Made by a program: the position numbers and the translations under genes
Source of the DNA: Caryophanales bacterium UBA6768
GTDB lineage: Bacteria; Bacillota; Bacilli; Bacillales_D; Amphibacillaceae
Direction of reading: 5' to 3'
Assembly: GCA_002453315.1 (NCBI GenBank)
Contig: DKGO01000104.1
Coordinates: 1-5,661 of the forward strand
DNA length: 5,661 nucleotides
In this document: in pieces, positions 1 through 5,580 of the stretch
How positions within the stretch are numbered: position 1 is the stretch's first letter
Layout of the letters: each line of letters starts with the position of its first letter
The notes under the pieces: model-generated
Databases searched by the model: none
The model's input: only the letters and a program-made list of their open reading frames with translations
What the model was told of the DNA's origin: nothing

Positions 1-5
1 CTCAT
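1..5 (-). CDS. 5' end of a divergent minus-strand gene (partial)
   Basis: Reading the minus strand, the left edge shows AGGAGGG (plus-strand 12-18), a 6-nt gap, then ATG at 5-3 and two more bases (AG). The strength and spacing of this ribosome-binding site are typical of a real Bacillaceae start, so a minus-strand gene almost certainly begins here and continues to the left outside the window. Only Met and the first two bases of codon 2 (Ser or Arg) are visible, so nothing can be said about its product. It is divergent from the c-di-GMP gene at 364, and the two share the 358-nt region between them. Confidence 0.6.
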
Positions 6-11
6 GAAGAT

Positions 12-18
12 CCCTCCT
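12..18 (-). promoter_or_regulatory. Shine-Dalgarno site of the divergent minus-strand gene
   Basis: Minus-strand AGGAGGG lies 6 nt before an ATG at 5-3. It is nearly full complementarity to the 16S rRNA 3' end and is the main reason for calling the partial gene at the left edge. Confidence 0.6.
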
Positions 19-85
19 GACCTTTTTACCCGAATTAAACATCTGTAAAGAGTAATCTTTTCTAGAATCTTAATTTGACCAATTT

Positions 86-116
86 CCTCTCCAACCAAAG
101 CAACAAATGGACGAGG
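86..116 (-). other. Stem-loop in the leader of the divergent minus-strand gene
   Basis: Plus-strand CCTCTCCA (86-93) is complementary to TGGAcGAGG (108-116), giving an 8-bp stem with one bulged base and a 14-nt loop. If the minus-strand promoter at 134-162 is right, this element sits near the 5' end of that gene's untranslated leader. No T-tract follows on the minus strand, so it is not a simple terminator. I do not recognise a known riboswitch. It may be a 5'-end stabiliser, a regulator-binding stem, or chance. Confidence 0.3.
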
Positions 117-133
117 CCTAAAGTGTAAAACGA

Positions 134-162
134 AGTATAGTATTAGCATACCACACCGTAAA
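134..162 (-). promoter_or_regulatory. Candidate sigma-A promoter for the divergent minus-strand gene
   Basis: On the minus strand, TTTACG (162-157, 4 of 6 matches to TTGACA) is followed after exactly 17 nt by TATACT (139-134, 5 of 6 matches to TATAAT). Transcription would begin near 127 and give a leader of about 120 nt before the ATG at 5. Such matches are common by chance in AT-rich DNA. A perfect minus-strand TTGACA at 203-198 has no usable -10 at normal spacing. Confidence 0.35.
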
Positions 163-230
163 AAACTACCATTAAAAAAATCTTTTTGTCGAAAAATTGT
201 CAATTGTCCTGAAATCATTTAGGGCCGTTT

Positions 231-239
231 TGTTATGAT
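231..239 (+). promoter_or_regulatory. Candidate extended -10 promoter element upstream of the c-di-GMP gene
   Basis: TGTTATGAT fits the extended -10 form TGnTATAAT with one mismatch. No good -35 lies at 16-18 nt; TTGTC motifs at 186, 197 and 204 are too far away. If used, transcription would start near 246 and give a leader of about 118 nt that carries the purine-rich sequence at 298-307. It competes with the candidate at 296-324. Confidence 0.3.
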
Positions 240-295
240 GTAACGAAATGTACCCACCATTCACCTTTGCATTATCTAAAATCTTATTTTAACTA

Positions 296-324
296 TTGGA
301 AAGGAGGGCCAATCATACTATAAA
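296..324 (+). promoter_or_regulatory. Candidate sigma-A promoter for the PAS-GGDEF-EAL-PilZ gene
   Basis: TTGGAA (296-301, 4 of 6) is separated by 17 nt from TATAAA (319-324, 5 of 6). The start would be near 331, leaving a short leader of about 33 nt. The spacer contains AAGGAGGG, so either this is a promoter or that motif is a transcribed leader element; both roles from the same bases are unlikely. Confidence 0.35.
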
Positions 325-363
325 ATAATGTCACCATATATGATAAGATGAGGAGGAACTATA

Positions 364-3354
364 ATGTCGAATCAAAGGCTTCAGAGAAAAGGTATTTTAA
401 CTAATTTATTGAAGAGACGAAAAAGCATCCCTGGACTTAGTGAAAATTCCGCATCCAATCAATCTGAATCTGCATTACTAGATTACTACATTTCATTCGT
501 CCAAAATCATCCAGATATCATATTAATTATTGCATTAGATGGAGAGGTCATTGCCACCAATAAAAGTAATGGTAATAATTATTTAGGTTTTCACGATAAA
601 CAACAGGTTCTATCTAAGGATTACATGACAGAAAAAGAGTATGATTTATTAGAAGATGCCTTCAATAAAGCCAAAAGGGGAAAGTCCACCCAAATAGAAT
701 TTACGCTAACAAACAAACAGGGAAAATTAGCCTTTTTGATTGGTACCTTTATTCCAATCAGTTTAACTAAAAGACATATAGAAGCTGTTACACTTATACT
801 AAAAGACTTGACGGATTTTAAACAATTGGAAAAAAAGTATGAACTAAAGGTGAATCATTTAGAACAAGCACAACAAATTGCTAATATCGGTAGTTTTGAA
901 TATGATATAGCACAAGACATTTTTAGCTGTACCGATGAATGTTACCTTTTTACAGGGATTGACATTTCCGAATACACCCTTGATAATTTATTTTCCATCA
1001 TTCATCCGATAGACCAAGAATATATTCAACATTTATTTAATCGTGCTATAAAAAAGGGAATAGGTTTTTCTACTGAATACCGTATTTATCACAGGAAAAC
1101 GAAGGAATTACTTTACATGAATACTAACGTTAAAGTAATTCTTGAAAACGATCAACCAGCCAAACTTGTTGGTGTCATGCAAGATATTAGTAAATTGAAA
1201 CAACTTAATTTACAGCTGGAAGATACCAATGAACAATACCAAAATATTTTCAACCAACTACATGTTGGTATTTGGATGAGGGAATCGTTTGGTGGAAACA
1301 TCACATTTGCGTCAAAAGGCTTAGCATCTATTTTACAAATTCCCCTTGAATCAATTTATAAGCACCCAAATAGCCTAGAAAGTTTAATTTTGCCTGGTTA
1401 TGAAAAAAGAATTGCCGAAAAAAATGAGCAACTTAAAAAGGGCCATAGAACGGAGCACCGATATCGGATATTAGATGGAGAAGGAACGACAAAATGGATT
1501 TACGAACAATTGATTCCTGAGTTAGATAATAATGGTGAGATCAGCCACATATTTGGCAGGATTGCTGACATTAGCCACGAAATTGAGATGGAAAGTAAAT
1601 TGGCGTTTATGTCAAGAAATGATGGATTAACTACTCTACCTAACCAACATAGTTTATATGAAAAATTAGATGATTATATATTACGGGATGATATTAAGAA
1701 TTTCGCTTTACTATCCATCGATATTGATAATTTTAGTTGGATTAACAACTTTTTAGGTCATAATGTTGGTAATGAAGTGTTACAATCTATTTCTAACAGA
1801 TTGATCAAATCGAGGCCAGACAACGGGTATTTAGCAAGATTGGCCAGTGACTCGTTTGTTTATATTGTTGCTAATTTTAATGATAAAAATGAGATAATAA
1901 AGTTTGCTAATGAGCTTAAATCGTCTATAAAAGCAGCTTATTTGGTCGAAGACTATGAGCTGTATGTCACGTCTAGTATCGGTATTAGTTTTTATCCTGA
2001 GAATGGGGATAACAAGTTAGATTTGCTAGAAAATTCGAATAGTGCCTTAACTTTTGCTAAAGAGCTGGGGAAAAATAATATTCAAATTTATTCCTTTGAT
2101 AGGGATCTTGCCACACATAAAAAATATGTATTGGAATTAGATTTACGCAAAGCGATTCAAAATGAAGATTTTGAACTTTATTACCAACCAAAGGTAAACC
2201 CAAAAACAGGGGCTATTCTCGGGGCAGAAGCATTAATTAGATGGGTCCACAAAGAATGGGGCGTCGTTTCCCCTGCCGAATTTATTCCGATAGCTGAGGA
2301 AAAACATTTAATTCATCATATTGGCAACTGGGTTATTAAAACCGTTTGTGCTCAACTGAAATCATGGAAAGAACAGGGTAAAGAGCTTTATCCGATTTCC
2401 ATCAATATATCGCCAATTAGATTTTTAAGAAATGACCTTGTTGGGGTCATTCAAAGGGAGTTAGAGAAAAATTACGTTGATCCTAAATTGATCGAAATCG
2501 AAATTACTGAAGGCACACTTTTAAGAAATGAAACGTATGTCTTAGACACATTAAACCGATTAAGGAAGCTCGGTGTCATTATTTCTTTAGATGATTTTGG
2601 TTCAGGCCATACGTCATTTCTCTATTTACAAAACTTTGACATCGATACGTTAAAAATTGATAAAAGGTTTATACAAAATGTTAATGTGGAAAATAGTAAA
2701 AATACTGCTATCATTACTTCATTGTTCCATATGGCTAAAGGACTCAACATGAACATCGTCGTGGAAGGCGTGGAAGAATATGAGCAATTAGAATTTTTAA
2801 AGCAAAAGGAATGTGATGCCGTTCAAGGCTTTATTTACTCAAAAGCAGTTCCAGTACACCAATTTGAAAAATTAATGACCCAACATTATTTAAAACCAAA
2901 GAAAAAATTTATCATGCCTGAAAAGGAAAGAAGAAAATATTTTCGATTTATCTTGCCACATTATCTACCGGTCACATTAAAAATAAATAGAGTGAACAAT
3001 AAACAAGTAAATATGGGAACTGCCACCATTTTAGTTGAAAATATTAGTTTGGGTGGCTTAAAATTATTAACAACACTAAGATTACCCGTCATTTCAAATA
3101 TGAAGCTTAGTTTCCAATTCAGCATAATGGATGAAGATTTTAATTTAAATGGTATTTTAGTTTATAAAGAACCTAAAACAAAAGAAGTTTTTTCCTACGG
3201 CGTTTCCTTTGAAGATATGTCAGAAGGAGAAAAGGATCAGTTGGCTAAAGTCATTAACCGGATGACTGCATTAAAGAGATTAAATAACGAAATACCTAAC
3301 ACTGAATTTATCACAGTCAGTTCTACAAAGTTTTTTGAACAACATTTAATTTAG
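364..3354 (+). CDS. Cytoplasmic PAS-PAS-PAS-GGDEF(degenerate)-EAL-PilZ protein, probable c-di-GMP phosphodiesterase
   Basis: This 996-residue protein should hydrolyse cyclic di-GMP to pGpG in response to a PAS-sensed signal. The start is firm: AGGAGG at 351-356, 7-nt spacer, in-frame TGA at 349-351. No signal peptide or membrane segment is seen; residues 1-20 are basic. Three PAS-like domains lie at about 38-152, 166-280 and 290-408, joined by coiled-coil-like linkers (153-172, 275-292). The GGDEF domain (about 411-578) keeps D453 and N461 but reads ASDSF at 494-498 and has N470 where guanine-binding Asp is usual, so cyclase activity is unlikely. The EAL domain (about 585-835) keeps E622 of the EAL motif, N681, E713, D743-D744, K764, E801 and Q821, the known metal, catalytic and substrate residues. 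The PilZ domain (about 853-970) has R857xxxR861 and N893xSxxG898, the c-di-GMP binding motifs. It is first in an operon with a second PilZ gene. Function is inferred from motifs; the signal sensed and the output are unknown. Confidence 0.93.
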   Translation: MSNQRLQRKGILTNLLKRRKSIPGLSENSASNQSESALLDYYISFVQNHPDIILIIALDGEVIATNKSNGNNYLGFHDKQQVLSKDYMTEKEYDLLEDAFNKAKRGKSTQIEFTLTNKQGKLAFLIGTFIPISLTKRHIEAVTLILKDLTDFKQLEKKYELKVNHLEQAQQIANIGSFEYDIAQDIFSCTDECYLFTGIDISEYTLDNLFSIIHPIDQEYIQHLFNRAIKKGIGFSTEYRIYHRKTKELLYMNTNVKVILENDQPAKLVGVMQDISKLKQLNLQLEDTNEQYQNIFNQLHVGIWMRESFGGNITFASKGLASILQIPLESIYKHPNSLESLILPGYEKRIAEKNEQLKKGHRTEHRYRILDGEGTTKWIYEQLIPELDNNGEISHIFGRIADISHEIEMESKLAFMSRNDGLTTLPNQHSLYEKLDDYILRDDIKNFALLSIDIDNFSWINNFLGHNVGNEVLQSISNRLIKSRPDNGYLARLASDSFVYIVANFNDKNEIIKFANELKSSIKAAYLVEDYELYVTSSIGISFYPENGDNKLDLLENSNSALTFAKELGKNNIQIYSFDRDLATHKKYVLELDLRKAIQNEDFELYYQPKVNPKTGAILGAEALIRWVHKEWGVVSPAEFIPIAEEKHLIHHIGNWVIKTVCAQLKSWKEQGKELYPISINISPIRFLRNDLVGVIQRELEKNYVDPKLIEIEITEGTLLRNETYVLDTLNRLRKLGVIISLDDFGSGHTSFLYLQNFDIDTLKIDKRFIQNVNVENSKNTAIITSLFHMAKGLNMNIVVEGVEEYEQLEFLKQKECDAVQGFIYSKAVPVHQFEKLMTQHYLKPKKKFIMPEKERRKYFRFILPHYLPVTLKINRVNNKQVNMGTATILVENISLGGLKLLTTLRLPVISNMKLSFQFSIMDEDFNLNGILVYKEPKTKEVFSYGVSFEDMSEGEKDQLAKVINRMTALKRLNNEIPNTEFITVSSTKFFEQHLI

Positions 3355-3378
3355 TATTTTTGAGTAGGAGTTGTGCCA

Positions 3379-3759
3379 ATGTTATCCCATAGAAAAGAAC
3401 CTTTTCGTTATACTTTTGAAAAGCCCATTGATTGCCTGTTTGAAATTACTGAAGTAAGTGATCATGAAGTGTCATCATCAAAGGGTGAAGCACAAATTGT
3501 TAATTTGAGCCCACATGGAATGAAAATGATCTCACATTTAGCAATACCCCGGGCTGATGACAAGTCGGTTCATGTATCTGTTTCATTTACATTAATCGAT
3601 AAAACAATTACCGCTGAAGGCACAATTGTATGGATAAATCGAAGGCATAACAACTACGAATATGGTATCGATTTAATTGAAAATGAGGAAGTAGAAAAAG
3701 AGATCATAGAACAATTAAAATTATACGCAAAAAAAATTAATAAAATCGTGGAAAAATAA
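3379..3759 (+). CDS. Stand-alone PilZ domain protein (probable c-di-GMP receptor)
   Basis: This 126-residue protein is a single PilZ domain, probably a small cytoplasmic receptor that changes conformation or partner when it binds c-di-GMP. N42-L-S-P-H-G47 matches the NxSxxG binding motif. The N-terminal arginine motif is R5-KEPF-R10, with four residues between the arginines instead of the usual three (or K6xxxR10). It resembles the PilZ tail of the upstream protein in layout, including the closing YG[IV] strand and a charged C-terminal helix (about 103-126). I start it at ATG 3379, 8 nt after AGGAG (3366-3370); an in-frame GTG at 3373 is only 2 nt from that site and is unlikely. It follows the upstream stop by 24 nt with no terminator or clear promoter, so the two are very probably co-transcribed. 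Its target cannot be read from the sequence. Confidence 0.85.
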   Translation: MLSHRKEPFRYTFEKPIDCLFEITEVSDHEVSSSKGEAQIVNLSPHGMKMISHLAIPRADDKSVHVSVSFTLIDKTITAEGTIVWINRRHNNYEYGIDLIENEEVEKEIIEQLKLYAKKINKIVEK

Positions 3760-3773
3760 AAAACGGTTTTTTG

Positions 3774-3802
3774 TTGCTAATTTTTTGAAGCAAAAGTAGC
3801 AA
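3774..3802 (+). other. Weak compound hairpin after the PilZ gene
   Basis: TTGCTA (3774-3779) pairs with TAGCAA (3797-3802), and inside it TTTTG (3783-3787) pairs with CAAAA (3791-3795) around an AAG loop. Only TTTT follows. Just before it is a six-A, CGG, six-T symmetric tract (3758-3772). Both may assist termination but are AT-only or weak. Confidence 0.3.
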
Positions 3803-3804
3803 TT

Positions 3805-3833
3805 TTGTATCTCATTTGATACAATATTTTTTT
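3805..3833 (+). terminator. Probable Rho-independent terminator of the c-di-GMP operon
   Basis: TTGTATC (3805-3811) and GATACAA (3818-3824) form a perfect 7-bp stem with a 6-nt loop, followed by TA and seven T (3827-3833). The stem has only two G-C pairs, so it may be inefficient. It is the best-formed end signal between the PilZ gene and trhO. Confidence 0.55.
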
Positions 3834-3862
3834 GTATGATTTTCATTCCAATAGCAAAACAT

Positions 3863-3892
3863 TTGGGATTTTTAGTGTAATTGTTTTATAAT
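3863..3892 (+). promoter_or_regulatory. trhO: Probable sigma-A promoter of trhO
   Basis: A perfect TATAAT (3887-3892) is preceded after 18 nt by TTGGGA (3863-3868, 4 of 6 matches). It lies just after the operon terminator and is the best promoter in the window. Transcription would start near 3899, giving a leader of about 119 nt before trhO. I see no known riboswitch or T-box signature in that leader; it is very AT-rich with only weak stems, such as TTGATTA (3902-3908) with TAATCAA (3968-3974). Confidence 0.55.
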
Positions 3893-4017
3893 ATAAATGC
3901 ATTGATTATGTTCAAGTTAATATAAAAGAAAATCTTAAATTGTTATGTCAACAACTTCAAAGTACGTTAATCAAAATAAAATATATATCTTGCAAATATA
4001 TATAGAAGGTGATAAAA

Positions 4018-4983
4018 ATGGAGAAATATCAAGTATTATTGTATTACCACTTTGTTCCAATTGAAAATCATGAAGAATTTGCTGTTGAACACTTGGACGC
4101 ATGTCATGAAATCGGGTTAAAGGGCAGAATCTTAATTGCCAAAAATGGTATAAATGGTACTGTATCTGGAACAGTTGAGCAAACAAAAACATACATGGAT
4201 ATGATGCATGAAGATGTACGTTTCGAAAATATCATTTTTAAAATTGATGAGCATCATGAACATACCTTTGAGAAAATGCATGTGAGACCGAGAGAGGAAT
4301 TAGTTACCCTAAGATTAGATAATCCTATTGACCCCTTAGACTTAACAGGCGACTATTTAACACCCGAACAATTTTATGAAGCGATGCAAGATGAGAATAC
4401 TGTCATATTAGATACTCGCAATGACTACGAGTATGATATCGGTCACTTCCGTGGTGCCATCCGGCCAGATATCCATTCATTCCGAGAATTACCCGAATGG
4501 GTACAGGAGAACCGCCATTTAATGGAAGGTAAACGTGTGTTAACTTACTGTACAGGTGGTATTCGTTGTGAAAAATTTACCGGATACCTTATTGAAGAAG
4601 GTTTTGACGATGTTGCCCAATTAGAAGGTGGTATTGTCACCTATGGTAAGGACCCTAACGTTAAAGGGAAACTATGGGACGGATTATGTTATGTTTTCGA
4701 TAATCGATTAACTGTTCCGATTAACCAAACTGAGCATGTCGTCATCGGTAGAGACCATTTCGATGGTGAGCCATGTGAACGTTACGTTAACTGTGCTGAT
4801 CCGGTGTGTAACAAGCAAATTATTTGTTCAGAGGAAAACGAACATAAATATTTACGAGGCTGTACGGATGCATGTCGCCGAAGTGAAAAAAATATGTATG
4901 TGAAGGAACATGGATTAACCGAAGATGAAGTTGAAGAACGTTTAAACACTTTAGATAATGAATTACACCAACAAAAAGCTTAA
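4018..4983 (+). CDS. trhO: TrhO, oxygen-dependent tRNA uridine(34) hydroxylase (rhodanese/UPF0176 family)
   Basis: TrhO (YceA in E. coli, YbfQ in B. subtilis) hydroxylates U34 in the anticodon of certain tRNAs to 5-hydroxyuridine using O2; in bacilli this is then methylated to 5-methoxyuridine by another enzyme. The 321-residue protein has the family's N-terminal region (1-100, with [17 protein letters not shown] at about 36-52), a rhodanese domain (about 115-215) with catalytic C178 in the loop CTGGIRC (178-184), and a cysteine-rich C-terminal region (C224, C253, C259, C264, C270, C282, C286). C259/C264 with C282/C286 could hold a metal, which is inference. Length is normal for the family. 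I start it at ATG 4018, placed after AGAAGGTGAT (4004-4013); the in-frame GTG at 4009 lies inside that ribosome-binding site. It has its own promoter and terminator, so it looks monocistronic. Confidence 0.95.
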   Translation: MEKYQVLLYYHFVPIENHEEFAVEHLDACHEIGLKGRILIAKNGINGTVSGTVEQTKTYMDMMHEDVRFENIIFKIDEHHEHTFEKMHVRPREELVTLRLDNPIDPLDLTGDYLTPEQFYEAMQDENTVILDTRNDYEYDIGHFRGAIRPDIHSFRELPEWVQENRHLMEGKRVLTYCTGGIRCEKFTGYLIEEGFDDVAQLEGGIVTYGKDPNVKGKLWDGLCYVFDNRLTVPINQTEHVVIGRDHFDGEPCERYVNCADPVCNKQIICSEENEHKYLRGCTDACRRSEKNMYVKEHGLTEDEVEERLNTLDNELHQQKA

Positions 4984-4991
4984 TATTTTTT

Positions 4992-5045
4992 AGAAACGGC
5001 GATAATTTGCAAATTGTAAATGAATGACGCCGTTTCTTTTCTTTT
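4992..5045 (+). terminator. Rho-independent terminator of trhO
   Basis: AGAAACGGCG (4992-5001) and CGCCGTTTCT (5028-5037) form a perfect 10-bp stem, and the T-rich tract TTTTCTTTT (5037-5045) follows. The loop is unusually large at 26 nt and contains a perfect 12-nt palindrome, AATTTGCAAATT (5004-5015), which could fold into a second small hairpin. It ends 17 nt before the DCC gene, so any shared transcription must read through it. Confidence 0.8.
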
Positions 5046-5062
5046 GAAATGGGGTTTCCGCG

Positions 5063-5449
5063 ATGAAAAGGATTATATTATTTGATGGTATGTGCCATTT
5101 TTGCGAATGGAATGTTCACTTTATTATAAAAAGAGACCCCCAAGCTAAATTTAAATTCGCGCCACTTCAAAGTGAGATGGCAAAGAAACAATTAAATAAA
5201 GAAATTTCATATAATGGTACCATTGTACTCATGGAAGACAGTCAAATTTATACTAAATCAACAGCAGCACTTCGTATTTGTAGACAATTAAGTGCCCTTT
5301 GGCCAGTTTTGTATATTCTTATTTTTATCCCTCGACCAGTACGTGATATATTGTATCGAATCATTGCCAAAAATCGTTATCGATGGTTTGGGAGAAAATC
5401 ATCCTGTATGATCCCTTCACCAGAAATTCAAAAACGATTTTTAAAATAA
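5063..5449 (+). CDS. DCC family thiol-disulfide oxidoreductase (DUF393, YuxK-like)
   Basis: The protein is 128 residues and matches the small DCC family (named for conserved Asp and two Cys; B. subtilis YuxK is a member). The signature is at the N-terminus: F7-D8-G9-M-C11-H-F-C14, a thioredoxin-like CxxC active site. Other family features are KSTAA at 65-69, a hydrophobic segment at about 79-91, NRYRWFG at 104-110 and a third cysteine, C115. The hydrophobic segment is short and contains Pro, so I do not call it a membrane span. The physiological substrate of this family is not established; a thiol redox role is inferred. The start ATG has only a weak ribosome-binding site (GGGG at 5051-5054), and no convincing promoter lies between it and the trhO terminator, so expression may depend on read-through and be low. 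Confidence 0.9.
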   Translation: MKRIILFDGMCHFCEWNVHFIIKRDPQAKFKFAPLQSEMAKKQLNKEISYNGTIVLMEDSQIYTKSTAALRICRQLSALWPVLYILIFIPRPVRDILYRIIAKNRYRWFGRKSSCMIPSPEIQKRFLK

Positions 5450-5488
5450 TCATGTAGAAATAAATGATAACCTAATATTGTACGCAAA

Positions 5489-5567
5489 TGATTAAACAAG
5501 GGGCTCTCTAAACCTGGTCATTTTATGAAAATCGATAAGTCTTTCACTTTACGCCCCTACTTAATCA
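5489..5567. repeat. Long imperfect inverted repeat downstream of the DCC gene
   Basis: TGATTAA (5489-5495) plus AGGGGC (5499-5504) are complementary to GCCCCT (5553-5558) plus TTAATCA (5561-5567), making 13 bp interrupted by a 3x2 internal loop. The 48-nt interior contains a short ATTTT/AAAAT hairpin (5520-5532). No clean T-tract follows on either strand, so it is a poor terminator by itself, although it is the only strong structure after the DCC gene. It could be a MITE-like or IS remnant, or an RNA structure. Confidence 0.5.
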
Positions 5568-5580
5568 GGTCGTTTAGAAA

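Noticed and set aside
224..231. Sigma-D (motility) promoter, from GCCGTTTT resembling GCCGATAT
   Set aside because: No TAAA-type -35 lies 14-16 nt upstream, so the match is only half of the promoter.
6..363. c-di-GMP riboswitch upstream of the phosphodiesterase gene
   Set aside because: I looked for the conserved GEMM-type core on both strands and did not find it.
3373..3378. GTG start at 3373 for the stand-alone PilZ gene
   Set aside because: It lies only 2 nt after AGGAG, too close for initiation, while ATG 3379 has an 8-nt spacing.
3971..4192. 73-codon open frame on the minus strand
   Set aside because: It overlaps the start of trhO, which is a clear conserved protein; the translation has no recognisable domain and no ribosome-binding site was evident.
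5049..5066. Five-codon mini-ORF (MGFPR) whose TGA overlaps the DCC start as ATGA
   Set aside because: It has no ribosome-binding site, lies directly behind a T-tract, and is short enough to be chance.
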